DNA from: Hyperoodon ampullatus
Lineage: Eukaryota > Chordata > Mammalia > Artiodactyla > Ziphiidae
Assembly: GCA_949752795.1 (NCBI GenBank)
Contig: OX457068.1
Span: forward strand, 53,782,516 to 53,846,515
Length of the DNA stretch: 64,000 nucleotides
Direction of reading: 5' to 3'
Below the pieces are notes generated by a model, which saw only the letters and a program-made list of their open reading frames with translations, was not told the origin of the DNA and searched no databases. The translations under genes were made by a program, and so were the position numbers. Positions 48,818 through 59,711 of this stretch are shown here, one piece after another. Every line of letters begins with the position of its first letter. Within the stretch, counting starts at the first letter, position 1.

Positions 48818-49767
48818 CAGCAATACACCTCCTTCCGGGGCCAGTAAGTAATCTAGAGCTAAACAGTTATCCAAGCTGTCTGTGGTAAAGAATCCCATTG
48901 CTGCTGCATTAAAGCTGGGCTTTGGTATAACAGCCCAGTGTGCTTGGCTGGGTTGGCTCACAGGTCGAAGTTCAACTTAATGACATGTTGTTTTGTGTCC
49001 AGTGTGGTGACAACTAACCCAGTCCCTGTGAGGGTAGTAGAAGGCCTACTTCCAATATAATGGGGCTGAATATCACATGCTTTTGACATGAGGGGGCACA
49101 AACAGAGATGGTTATGGAAACCCAATCAGTGATGTAAGTGGTCCCAGAGAGACTGATGTGCACTGGTGTGAACAGACAGGACCCTAGGGCACAGGAAGAC
49201 AGAGGCGTTGGAGGTGGAGGGAAGGAAAAGTGCTGTGTGGAGAACCACATGTGTGATGGCCCACAATGGGCACCAACTGTGTGATCAGAGAAACCAAAGT
49301 AGTCTGGGTTTCCCTGGATGGCTGAGCTATGAGGCCCAAGACCATCATGATTGTGCTCCTTGGGAGGAGGTGTGGGTCATATTCCTCCATGTGGTGTTGG
49401 TGTCTGGGCAGATATGGAGGATTATAAAGTGTGCAGGGGCTCCTGCTGGATGTCCCATACTGTAGTATTGCGAAGTGTTTTGCACAGAGCAGTTGAGCAC
49501 CATGGAGAGCTGCAGGACAAGCCTCAGAAAGGAGTTGGATGCCTTCTGTTGGGCAAACAGGGACAGGGTCAAAAAATCAGCCAGGTAGCTGTAGTTGCTG
49601 CCATGGATGGTGGGCCCAGTGGTGAGGTGTAAAAATCCACACCAGGGGTTTCTTCCTTCTGACCTTGTGGGCTGCCGAGGTCTGGAGGGTGGGGGTGGGT
49701 TCTCTTCCTCAGAAACCATCAGCTTTTTAATTTCGTCTGCATCTCCTGCCCTGGTGGCTCCACGCAT
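48818..49767 (-). pseudogene. env-like remnant, frameshifted
   Basis: A first open stretch, 49,767-49,345 (140 codons), has a charged/proline-rich start and several N-glycosylation sequons (NYS, NCS, NTS, NTT, NMT), as expected for a surface glycoprotein. The frame then changes: overlapping open pieces at 49,390-49,184 and 49,250-49,014 continue it, so at least two frameshifts are present. Near the end, 48,874-48,818 reads ALDYLLAPEGG in a context typical of the transmembrane-subunit segment that precedes the conserved cysteines of type-C/D Env, but a stop follows directly and the cysteine motif is not seen. Retroviral class is uncertain. The reading rests on motif shape only. Confidence 0.6.
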
Positions 49768-50037
49768 TCAGAAGCCCCCTCCCTGTGGTGACAGGTCTGG
49801 GACTCCTCTAAGATGTCTGATAAAATGGGCCCTCAATACCCTGGTGTTTTTTAAAAAATTAGGAATGTTGGGGTCTTTGTCCAATTCGGCCTGCTGGCGC
49901 ATCTCAGCCGCTGTAAGCAAAGTTTAGAACCGATTCCAAAGACCCCTAAGAGCCAATCAGTGCCGTCCTCTCTCTCCCTTTGGACATTTATTTTTCTAGG
50001 AAACCTTGCATTTCTATCGTGATGTAGTTACGCATCT

Positions 50038-50256
50038 CTATTTCTCATTCACAGTGGCTGCCAGACATCGTGGCACGTTAGTACTAACAGGGAACGCCTG
50101 GGACAGAGGTTGCTTCTTCCCTAACTCATATGTTGCTGCCTTCTGTTCTAGCATGTCCCATTCGACCTCCGATGAGGGATCGGGGTCCACATCCACCAGT
50201 GCAACAACGTTAGCCGATGTACTTCGTAAAGCATCCAAGCCCCGAAAACGTAGCAC
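50038..50256 (-). pseudogene. possible gag remnant
   Basis: A 72-codon minus frame with an acidic stretch ending EWDMLEQKAATYE, a pattern reminiscent of betaretroviral Gag (acidic run then L-x-x-x-A-A-x-Y). Its place between leader and env fits gag. Weak; could be chance. Confidence 0.3.
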
Positions 50257-51097
50257 TCACCACTTAACTTGTGGATGTGCTACCACACTCAGTAACGTCC
50301 GAGCCATGGGGCAGGGGTCTTACAAGCATCTAGTACTTTTTCGACCTCCTCTGGGGACTTAAGAGGAGCTGGTACCATGTGCTCTCGGAACCGAGCTTTC
50401 TCTTTCAGCAACATATGGTGCACTTGCCTCACAGCGTTTGCCTCCCAGGATGCCAGGATGGCCCTGCTAGAGCTGCCTCCTCATGGGTTAGGCCAGCTCC
50501 CCAAGCTCAGCACCCCGTCCTGAACCGACACAGTGGACCCAGCAGCGAGCCTCCCCCTCTAGCACTAATAGCCTGTCCCAATCCGTGCCTGGGGTAAAGA
50601 GGCACTGTCGGATTGTCCCTGTTAACACACCTTGGCTCAACGCGCTGGGACGTCTCTGCAGGGGAGTCTGACTTTTTACAGCACCAAGAGTTTACGGTGG
50701 GGATTCACAGCAACACCTGGCAGCAGCAATGCGCAGCAGAACAGAGCAACATCACTGACTGCCAGCAAGCAGTGGTTCCTTCCCAGAGAGGCTGAGCGGT
50801 CTGAGGGAGGAAGTTAGGGAACCATGTGCAGCTCCGAGGCATCATATGAGGTACAAACTGCGCCCACAATCCCATCTTCCTCCTCAATTGTATTAAGTAG
50901 CTGGAGTTGGTGTACTGAATTAAGAACATGCAGATTATGACCTGCCATATGAGGGGGCACCAACCACCCTTACTGGTTGGCAGATATCTATCTCCCTCAG
51001 CATCTGATTTCCTACTTTGGGGACATGGAAAATATGGGACATTTTGATTGAAGGTGAGGTTTCAACATACCCGCAAAAAGGAATTAGAGTGACAAGA

Positions 51098-51103
51098 TTT
51101 ATT
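51098..51103 (-). terminator. LTR polyadenylation signal AATAAA
   Basis: 'tttatt' on the plus strand in the 5' LTR. The matching site in the 3' LTR is changed to AATGAA. Confidence 0.65.
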
Positions 51104-51215
51104 ACTTACAGATCCTAGAAGGAGGTTGGGTTGCAATGAGCCAGAGGAAGAGCAGTCCTCTGTCCCTGGTCATGGGGGAGGAGGGGATGGAGAACAGGAC
51201 AGCAAGCACCTATTA

Positions 51216-51223
51216 CTTATAAG
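51216..51223 (-). promoter_or_regulatory. LTR TATA-like element
   Basis: 'cttataag', same on both strands, about 115 bases upstream of the AATAAA in the sense direction, the normal LTR spacing. Confidence 0.55.
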
Positions 51224-51442
51224 GGGTGGAGGTCACTAACTTTCTGCAGGCTTAACTCTAAGTGGTTACTTTTACAGGTCTCCCCCCCACCCCGCACCCC
51301 GGGGAAAAGCAAAGTGGGAATTTATGGCAGAAACCCTAGATTCAAGTCCAGTCTCTGGGAGTGAGCAGGGCTATCATATTGCGAAATGCCTAGACAGCAA
51401 TTCAGAAAAACAAAAATGTTTTATGTTTTTTCCTTCATCACA

Positions 51443-51447
51443 CCACT
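51443..51447. repeat. provirus target duplication, right
   Basis: 'ccact', matching 47,923-47,927. Confidence 0.75.
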
Positions 51448-53414
51448 TAATTATTTTTAGACTTTTATTTTCTGGATAAAACTGATGTATATTGAAGGGC
51501 AAAAATTCTAAGTGTACAATTTTTGATGAATAGATACATCTGTGTAAACAACACTCCAATTAAGAGAAATTACATTTTATCAACACAGAAATTTCCCTCA
51601 TGTCCTTTCAAAATCAATCCCTTACCTCACCTAAAGACCACCACTAGTCTGAGATTCATCCATATTTTGCATCTATCATTAGCTTATTTTTTAATTACTG
51701 AGTATTCATTGTATGAATATATCACAGTTTATCAATTCTATTGATAGGCATTTGGTTGTTTGGAATGTTTGGAAAATGTCAATTAAGCTGCTACAAAAAT
51801 TCTTCTTCTAGTCTTTTTAGGGTCATGTGTTTTCATTTATCTTGGCAAAATATCCAGGAGTAGGAAGACTGGATTACAGGGAGCTTTATGTTTCACTTTA
51901 TAAAAGCTTTCCATAACTTTTTATAGGGTAGTTGAGTAACTTTACACTCCAAAAATAATATATGACCATTGAGTTTACTCAGCATCCTCATCAACATTTA
52001 TTGCTGTCAGTCTTCATAATTTTAGTCATTCTAGTAGGTGTTTGGTAGCATCTCATTGTGGATTTAATTTACGTTGCTATGATAAGAATTTCTTTTATAT
52101 TTATTGAGTATTAGGATACATTTTCTTTGTAATATCTTTCAGGTCCTTTGCTTTTTAAAAGAGTTGGTTGTTTATCACTTTAAATATGTGTTTGATGTAT
52201 TCTTTACTGGTACTGTATGCAAGTTCTCTGTCAAAGAAAATTTTTCGTAATATTTTTTCCAGTCTGTGGTTTGCATATTCATCTTCTTAATGGCCATTTG
52301 ATTAGTTCCTTTAATGAAATTTAAAATCTCAGATTTTTTTTTCATTTATGGTTATTGCTTTCTGGATTTAATCTAGGAAATATTTCTTTATCCCCAGCAC
52401 ACAAAAACATCCCTCTATATTTTCCTTAAAATGCTTTATAAAAGTTTTACCTTTTAGTGTAAGTTTTAATTTTTGTAATATGCTTTGAGGGTGAAAAATT
52501 GAAGCTCATTTTTTCTTTTTGTATGTATGTTCAATTATTGCAGGATCATTTGACCTTCCTTTTCCCTGCAAATTTCTTTGGAAATTTGATTGTACATTAT
52601 TTGACCTATGCATGTATATTTATGCCAATTCCATACTGTCTTTAATACTGTAACTTTATAATAACTCTGGATGTCATGTGGCTTAAGTCTTCTAATATTT
52701 TTCTTCTTTATTACAATTATTTTGGCTATTCTATATTTTTTTGTATTTTAATATAACTTGTAGAATTACCCTGTAAACTTCTATAAAAAGCCTGCTGGGA
52801 TTAGGATTGGGATTGCTATGAATATATAGACGAATTAGGGAAATTTGACATCTTTTAAAGTCTTAAACTATAGTCTTTCAATCTATGAACATGGTGTATT
52901 TCTCTGTTTATTTACATTTTTTTATTTCCTGTCATCAATGTGTAGTTTTCTGTTTAGGGGTTTTGAACAGTGCTTATTACATTTTGTTTAAGTATTTTCA
53001 TGCCAACATAAATTGAATTTTTAGCTCATATCCCAGTTGTTGCTACTAGTATACAAAAATATAATTGATATTTTTGTATTAATTTTGCACCCTGAGACCC
53101 TCTGACTCACTATTTCTAATAATTTTTGTTACTCCCTTAACATTTTCTTCTTTAAAATTTTATGTCATATGAAAATAAACATTTTGCATCTCCCTTCTCA
53201 CACTTTATAATTTATAATTATTTTTCTTGCCTTGTAACTTTGCCAGGAACTCTAACATAATGCTGAATAGAGGAGATGAAAGTAAAAATCATAGCCTTGC
53301 TCTTGATCTTAGGGAGAAAGAGTTTGTTATTTTACCATTAAGCACGTATGATTTTATAGTTGTCCTCTAACGGTTTTAAAAAGTTCCCCTCGATTCCTGG
53401 TTTGCTTAGAAAAT

Positions 53415-53437
53415 TTATATTTATTTTTAAAAACTAT

Positions 53438-53476
<39 letters not shown>

Positions 53477-53823
53477 TTGGCTCCTTTGGGTCTTCGTTGC
53501 TGTGTGTGGTCTTTCTCTAGTTGTGGTGAGTGAGGGCTATGCTTCGTTGTGGTGTGTGGGCTCCTCATTGCCATGACTTCTCTTGTTGTGAAGCACGGGC
53601 TCTAGGTGTATGGTCTTCAGGAGTTGTGGTGCATGGGCTTCAGTAGTTGTGGTACACAGGTTTCAGTAGTTGTGGCTCATGGGCTGTAGAGTGCTGGCTC
53701 AGTAGTTATGGTGCACAGGCTTACTTGCTCTGCATCCTGTGTGATATTTCTGTACCAGGGATCAAACCCATGCCCCCTGCATTGGCAGTCAGATTCTTAA
53801 CTACCGTACCACCAGGGAAGCCC
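53415..53823 (-). mobile_element. older CHR-type tRNA SINE with (TTTA)n tail
   Basis: The minus-strand unit ends on the plus strand in 'ccaccagggaagccc', with 'gggatcaaacccatgccccc' holding the B box in reverse. The body contains repeated 'cagtagttgtgg' segments, making it about 340 bp, longer than the 36-kb SINE. The tail is TTTA repeats (about 53,437-53,478). Candidate target duplication 'agaaaat' at 53,408-53,414 and 53,824-53,830. Substitutions suggest an older subfamily. Confidence 0.8.
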
Positions 53824-54002
53824 AGAAAATGTCCACACCTATTGAATTTCTCATACAATTTCTCTTATTTATTTCATTATAATAAAGATTACATTAGTGG
53901 ATTTTAAATATGAAATGACATTGTACTCCTGGGTTAAACTTAACCTGTTCAAGTTGTATTGCTATTTTTAAATGTATTGCTGAATTATATTTGATATTAT
54001 TT

Positions 54003-54231
54003 TATTGAAGTTTTTTTTTTTTTTTGGGGGGGGGGTACAGGGGCCTCTCACTGCTGTGGCCTCTCCCGTTGTAGAACACAGGCTCCGGACGTGCAGACTC
54101 AGCGCCCATGGCTCATGGGCCCAGCCGCTCCATGGCATGTGGGATCTTCATGGACCAGGGCACGAACCCGTGTTCCCTGCATCGGCCAGCAGACTCTCAA
54201 ACACTGCACCACCAGGGAAACCCTATTGAAG
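54003..54231 (-). mobile_element. CHR-2-like SINE, minus strand
   Basis: Reverse complement of the same family as the SINE at 36 kb: the B box lies in 'gcacgaacccgtgttccctg', and the end 'ccaccagggaaaccc' corresponds to the 5' start. The tail appears as T15-G10 at 54,011-54,035. Target duplication 'tattgaag' at 54,003-54,010 and 54,224-54,231. More mutated than the 36-kb copy. Confidence 0.85.
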
Positions 54232-54785
54232 ACTTTTTAATATTCATGTTTTTGAATAATGTCTGTCTTTAATATTTTTTGTAATGTGTTTCTCAGATAT
54301 TGCAACAGTAATTATTCTTCCTTCAAAAAATGGGTTAGAAGATTTTTATTACTACTCTGTTTTCTAAAAGAAGTTCCTCTTAAATATTTGGTAAAATTCT
54401 CTAGTGAAATGATGGGACTTGGATTTGTGTGTGTGTGTAATTTTCTTTAACAAAGTTCATTTTCTTTAAAAAATAAGAGACTATTCAAAATTTTTATTTT
54501 AATCTCATGCCAGTTTTGTAGAATGTTTTTTCAATAGTTTCTTATATTTCATCCAAACTATCAAGTTTGTTTGCATAATGTCACTCAAATATTCTTTTAT
54601 TTTCCTTTTGATATCTCTAAGATTTGTGGTGATAACTCCTGATATTAACAGCTTATTTTTTCTTTCTTCTCCTAATCTGTCTTGCTAGGAGTTTATTGAT
54701 TGTATTGATTCTTTCAGATAACTAACTTTTATCTTTGCTATTTTTAAAATATTTTTGTCTACATTTTAGTTTATTTTACCTTATT

Positions 54786-55476
54786 TTCTTTTTTTTCTTA
54801 TTAGTCATCAATTTTATATACATCAGTGTATACATGTCAATCCCAATCGCCCACTTCATCACACCCACACCCGCAACCCTCGTCGGTTTCCACCCTTGGT
54901 GTCCATACGTTTGTCCTCTACACTTGTGTCTCTATTTCTGCCCTGCAAACCAGTTCATCTGTACCATTTTTCTAACTTCCACATATATGCATTACTATAC
55001 GATATTTGTTTTCCTCTTTCTGACATACTTCACTCTGTATGACAGTCCCTAGATCCATCCACATCTCAACAAATGACCCAGTTTTGCTCCTTTATATGGT
55101 TGAGCAATATTCCATTGTATATATGTACTATATCTTCTTTATCCATTCGTCTGTCAATGGGCATTTAGGTTGCTTCCATGACCTGGCTATTGTAAATACT
55201 GGTGCAATGAACAATGGGGTGCATGTGTCTTTTTGAATTATGATTTTCTCTGGGTATATGCCCAATAGTGGGATTGCTGCATTATATGGTAATTCAATTT
55301 TTAGTTTTTTAAGGAACCTCCATACTGTTCTGCATAGTGGCTGTACCAATTTACATTCCCACCAAGAGTGCAAGAGGTTTCCCTGTTCTCCACACGCTAT
55401 CCAGCATTTGTTGTTTGTAGATTTTCTGATGATGCCCATTCTAACTGGTGTGAGGTGATACCTCATTGTAGTTTTG
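54786..55476 (-). mobile_element. mid-age L1, 3' part (split by L1 copy 2)
   Basis: A 3' UTR from 'tattagtcatcaattttata' with 'gtgtatacatgtcaatccca', then ORF2 C-terminus. The minus frame 55,466-55,128 (112 codons) reads [16 protein letters not shown] and keeps CX3CX7HX4C (CWIAC...HSWWEC), ending about EWIKKI. It continues at 63,135 after the inserted L1. Clearly more diverged from copies 1 and 2 than those are from each other. Confidence 0.88.
55462..55476. repeat. target duplication of L1 copy 2, left
   Basis: 'ctcattgtagttttg', perfect match to 63,135-63,149. Confidence 0.93.
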
Positions 55477-55571
55477 TTTTTTGTTTTATTTTATTTTATT
55501 TTATTTTATTTTTTTATTAGTTTCTGCTTTATAACAAAGTGAATCAGTCATACATATACATCTGTTCCCAC

Positions 55572-55624
55572 ATCCCCTCCCTCATGCATCTCCCTCCCTC
55601 CCACCCTCCACATCCCACCCCTCC
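55572..55624 (-). promoter_or_regulatory. G-rich tract in L1 3' UTR (G-quadruplex candidate)
   Basis: Same block as copy 1, sense G3-G4 runs at short spacing; one run is altered by a base change ('ccctccacatccca'). Confidence 0.7.
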
Positions 55625-55837
55625 AGGCGGTCACAAAGCACCGAGCTGATCATCCTGTGCTATGCGGCTGCGTCCCACTATCTATCTACCTTACGTTTGG
55701 CACTGTATATATGTCCATGCCTCTCTTTCGCTTTGTCACAGCTTACCCTTCCCCCTCCCCATATCCTCAGGTCCATTCTCAAGTAGGTCTGTGTCTTTAT
55801 TCCTGTTTTAACCCTAGGTTCTTCATGACATGTTTTT

Positions 55838-58800
55838 TTAAATTCCATATATATGTGTTAGCATACGGTATTTGTCTTTCTCTTTCTGACTTACTTCACT
55901 CTGTATGACAGACTCTAGGTCTATCCACCTCATTACGAATAGCTCAGTTTCGTTTCTTTTTATGGCTGAGTAATATTCCATTGTATATATGTTCCACATC
56001 TTCTTTATCCATTCATCCGATGATGGACACTTAGGTTGTTTCCAGCTCCGGGCTATTGTGAATAGAGCTGCAATGAACATTTTGTTACATGTCTCTTTTT
56101 GAATTATGGTTTTCTCAGGGTATATGCCTAGTAGTGGGATTGCTGGATCATATGGTAGTACTATTTTTAGTTTTTTAAGGAACCTCCATACTGTTCTCCA
56201 TAGTGGCTGTACCAATTCACATTCCCAACAGCAGTGCAAGAGTGTTCCCTTTTCTCCACACCCTCTCCAGCATTTATTGTTTCTAGATTTCTTGATGATG
56301 GCCATTCTGACTGGTGTGAGATGATATCTCATTGTAGTTTTGATATGCATTTCTCTAATGATTAATGATGTTGAGCATTCTTTCATGTGTTTGTTGGCAG
56401 TCTGTATATCTTCTTTGGAGAAATGCCTATTTCAGTCTTCTGCCCATTTTTGGATTGGGTTGTTTGTTTTTTTGCAATTGAGCTGCATGAGCTGTTTATA
56501 AATTTTGGAGATTAATCTTTGTCAGTTGCTTCATTTGCAAATATTTATTCCCATTCTGAGGGTTGTCTTTTGGTCTTCTTTATGGTTTCCTTTGCTTTGC
56601 AAAAGCTTTGAAGTTTCATTAGGTCCCATTTGTTTATCTTTGTTTTTATTTCCATTTCTCTAGGAGGTGGGTCCAAAAGGATCTTGCTGTGATTTATGTC
56701 ATAGAGTGTTCTGCCTATGTTTTCCTCTAAGAGTTTGATAGTTTCTGGCCTTACATTTAGGTCTTTAATCCATTTTGAGCTTATTTTTGTGTATGGTGTT
56801 AGGGAATGATCTAATCTCATACTTTTACATGTCCGTGTCCAGTTTTCCCAGCACCGCTTATTGAAGAAGCTGTCCTTTCTCCACTGTACATTCCTGCCTC
56901 CTTTATCAAAGATAAGTTGGCCATATGTGCGTGGGTTTATCTCTTGGCTTTCTATCCTGTTCCATTGATCTATCTTTCTGTTTTTGTGCCAATACCACAT
57001 TGTCTTGATTACTGTAGCTTTGTAGTATAGTCTGAAGTCAGGGGGCCTGATTCCTCCAGCTCCATTTTTCGTTCTCAAGATTGCTTTGGCTATTCGGGGT
57101 CTTTTGTTTCTCCAAAAAAATTTTGAAATTTTTTGTTCTAGTTCTGTGAAAAATGCCAGTGGTAGTTTGATAGGGATTGCATTGAATCTGTAGATTGCTT
57201 TGGGTCATAGAGTCATTTTCACAATATTGATTCTTCGAATCCAAGAGCATGGTATATCTCTCCATCTATTTTTATCGTCTTTAATTTCTTTCATCAGTGT
57301 CTTATAATTTTCTGCATACAGGTCTTTTGTCTCCTTAGGTAGGTTTATTCCTAGATATTTTATTCTTTTTGTTGCAATGGTAAATGGGAGTGTTTTCGTG
57401 ATTTCATTTTCAGATATTTCATCATTAGTGTACAGGAATGCCAGAGATTTCTGCGCATTAATTTTGTATCCTGCTACTTTACCAAATTCATTGATTAGCT
57501 CTAGAAGTTTTCTGGTAGCATCTTTAGGATTCTCTATGTATAGTATCATGTCATCTGCAAACAGTGACAGCTTTACTTCTTCTTTTCCAATTTGGATTCC
57601 TTTTATTTCCTTTTCTTCTCTGATTGCTGTGGCTAAAACTTCCAAAACTATGTTGAATAAGAGTGGTGAGCGTGGGCAGCCTTGTCTTGTTCCTGATCTT
57701 AGTGGAAATGGTTTCAATTTTTCACCATTGAGGACAATGTTGGCTGTGGGTTTGTTATATAGGGCCTTTATTATGTTGAGGAAAGTTCCCTCTATGCCTA
57801 CTTCCTGAAGGGTTTTTATCATAAATGGGTGTTGAATTTTGTCGAAAGCTTTCTCTGCATCTATTGAGATGATCATATGGTTTTTCTCCTTCAACTAGTT
57901 AATATGGTGTATCACATTGATTGATTTGTGCATATTGAAGAATCCTTGCATTCCTGGAATAAACCCCACTTGATCATGGTGTATGATCATTTTAATGTGC
58001 TGTTGGATTCTGTTTGCTAGTATTTGGTTGAGGATTTTTGCATCTATGTTCATCAGTGATATTGGCCTGTAGTTTTCTTTCTTTGTGACATCCTTGCCTG
58101 GTTTTGGTATCAAGGTGATGGTGGCCTCATAGAATGAGTTTGGGAGTGTTCCTTCCTCTGAAATTGTTTGGAAGAGTTTGAGAAGGATGGGTGTTAGCTC
58201 TTCTCTAAATGTTTGATAGAATTCGCCTGTGAAGCCATCTGGTCCTGGGCTTTTGGGTGTTGGAAGATTTTTAATCACGGTTTCAATTTCAGTGCTTGTG
58301 ATTGGTCTGTTCCTATTTTCTATTTCTTCCGATTCAGTCTTGGAAGGTTGTGCATTTCTAAGAATTTGTCCATTTCTTCCAGGTTGTCCATTTTATTGAG
58401 ATAGATTTGCTTGTAGTAATCTCTCATGATCTTTTGTATTTCTGCAGTGTCAGTTGTTACTTCTCCTTTTTCATTTCTAATTCTATTGATTTGAGTCTTC
58501 TCCCTTTTTTGCTTGATGAGTCTGGCTAATGGTTTGTCTATTTTGTTTATCTTCTCAAAGAACCAGCTTTTAGTTTTACTGATCTTTGCTATCGTTTCCT
58601 TCATTTCTTTTTCATTTACTTCTGATCTGATCTTTATGATTTCTTTCCTTCTGCTAGCTTTAGGGGTTTTTTGTTCTTCTTTCTCTAATTGCTTTAGGTG
58701 CAAGGTCAGGTTGTTTGCTCGAGATGTTTCCTGTTTCTTAAGGTGGGATTGTATTGCTATAAACTTCCCCCTTAGAACTGCTTTTGCTGCGTCCCATAGG

Positions 58801-59653
58801 TTTTGGGTCGTCGTGTCTCCATTGTCATTTGTTTCTAGGTATCTTTTTATTTCCTCTTTGATTTCTTCAGTGATCACTTCGTTATTGAGTAGTGTATTGT
58901 TTAGCCTCCATGTGTTTGTATTTTTTAGAGATCTTTTCCTGTAATTGATGTCTAGTCTTATAGCATTGTGGTCGGAAAAGATACTTGATACAATTTAATT
59001 TTCTTAAATTTACCAAGGCTTGATTTGTGACCCAAGATATGATCTATCCTGGAGAATGTTCCATGAGCACTTGAGAAAAATGTGTATTCCTTTGTTTTTG
59101 GATGGAATGTCCTATAAATATCAATGAAGTCCATCTTGTTTAATATATCATTTAAAGCTTGTGTTTCCTGATTTATTTTCATTTTGGATGATCTGTCCAT
59201 TGGTGAAAGTGGGGTGTTAAAGTCCCCTACTATGATTGTGTTACTGTTGATTTCTCCTTTTATGGCTGTTATTATTTGCCTTATGTATTGAGGTGCTCCT
59301 ATGTTGGGTGCATAAATATTTACAATTGTTATATCTTCTTCTTGGACCGATCCCTTTATCATTATGTAGTGTCCTTCTTTGTCTCTTCTAATAGTCTTTA
59401 TTTTAAAGTCTATTTCGTCTGATATAAGAATTGCTACTCCAGCTTTCTTTTGATTTCCATTTGCATGGAATATCTTTTTCCATCCCTTTACTTTCAATCT
59501 GTATGTGTCTCTAGGTCTGAAGTGGGTCTCTTGTAGACAGCATATATATGGGTCTTGTTTTTGTGTCCATTCAGCCAATCTGCGTCTTTTGGTGGGAGCA
59601 TTTAGTCCATTTACAGTTAAGGTAATTATTGATATGTATGTTCCTTTTCCCAT
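55838..59653 (-). pseudogene. L1 ORF2, multiply disrupted
   Basis: Starts MGKGTYISIITLTVNGLN; keeps QETH, GDFN and SRIDHILG. A missing C near 58,996 shifts the frame before the SDH motif. The other breaks relative to copy 1 are a deletion near 58,331, a stop (AAG to TAG) at 57,895-57,897, a stop in place of a Leu codon at 57,202-57,204, and a stop (GAG-AAA to GAA-TAA) near 56,542 followed by a one-base loss near 56,517. The RT motif FADD (57,550-57,561) and CX3CX7HX4C (CWRGC...HCCWEC) survive in their fragments. The last segment, 56,386-55,838, ends THIYGI with the normal stop that copy 1 has lost. The full span equals about 1,270 codons. Confidence 0.93.
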
Positions 59654-59711
59654 TTCCTTAATTGCTTTGGGTTCCTTATTGTAGGTATATTCCTTCTGTT
59701 GTGTTTCTTGC

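Larger units (their letters stand above)
48450..50888 (-). mobile_element. internal region of a deleted endogenous retrovirus
   Basis: Only about 2.4 kb lies between the LTRs, against 6-8 kb in a complete provirus. Sense order: a leader, a possible gag remnant (50,256-50,038), then env-like remnants (49,767-48,818) up to the 3' LTR. I find no protease, reverse transcriptase or integrase motif, so pro-pol has been deleted. No convincing primer-binding site could be read next to the 5' LTR. The region is richer in G+C than the flanks. Fragmentary and non-functional. Confidence 0.75.
50889..51442 (-). mobile_element. 5' LTR of endogenous retrovirus
   Basis: 554 bp, sense ends TGTGATGAAGG and AATACA (TG...CA). 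Promoter layout is visible: a TATA-like 'cttataag' at 51,216-51,223 and AATAAA at 51,103-51,098 in the sense direction about 115 bases downstream, which sets U3, R and U5. Flanked by 'ccact' (51,443-51,447). A C-run at 51,281-51,300 is not in the other LTR. Confidence 0.88.
51448..54785 (-). mobile_element. old L1 (L1M-type), interrupted by two SINEs
   Basis: A 3' UTR from 'gacttttattttctggataa', then the ORF2 end ('ttactgagtattcattgtat'), C-terminal and central ORF2 (52,150-53,400: 'gtactgtatgcaagttctct', 'tgggattaggattgggattg'), RT-adjacent text at 53,225-53,400 ('gaatagaggagatgaaagta'), and continuing after the SINEs to about 54,780 ('tcttgctaggagtttattga'). Heavily mutated with no open frame. 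Two tRNA-type SINEs inserted at 53,415-53,823 and 54,011-54,223. Confidence 0.75.

Noticed and set aside
50006..50362. 118-codon plus frame in the provirus interior
   Set aside because: Runs opposite to the proviral orientation and shows no domain.
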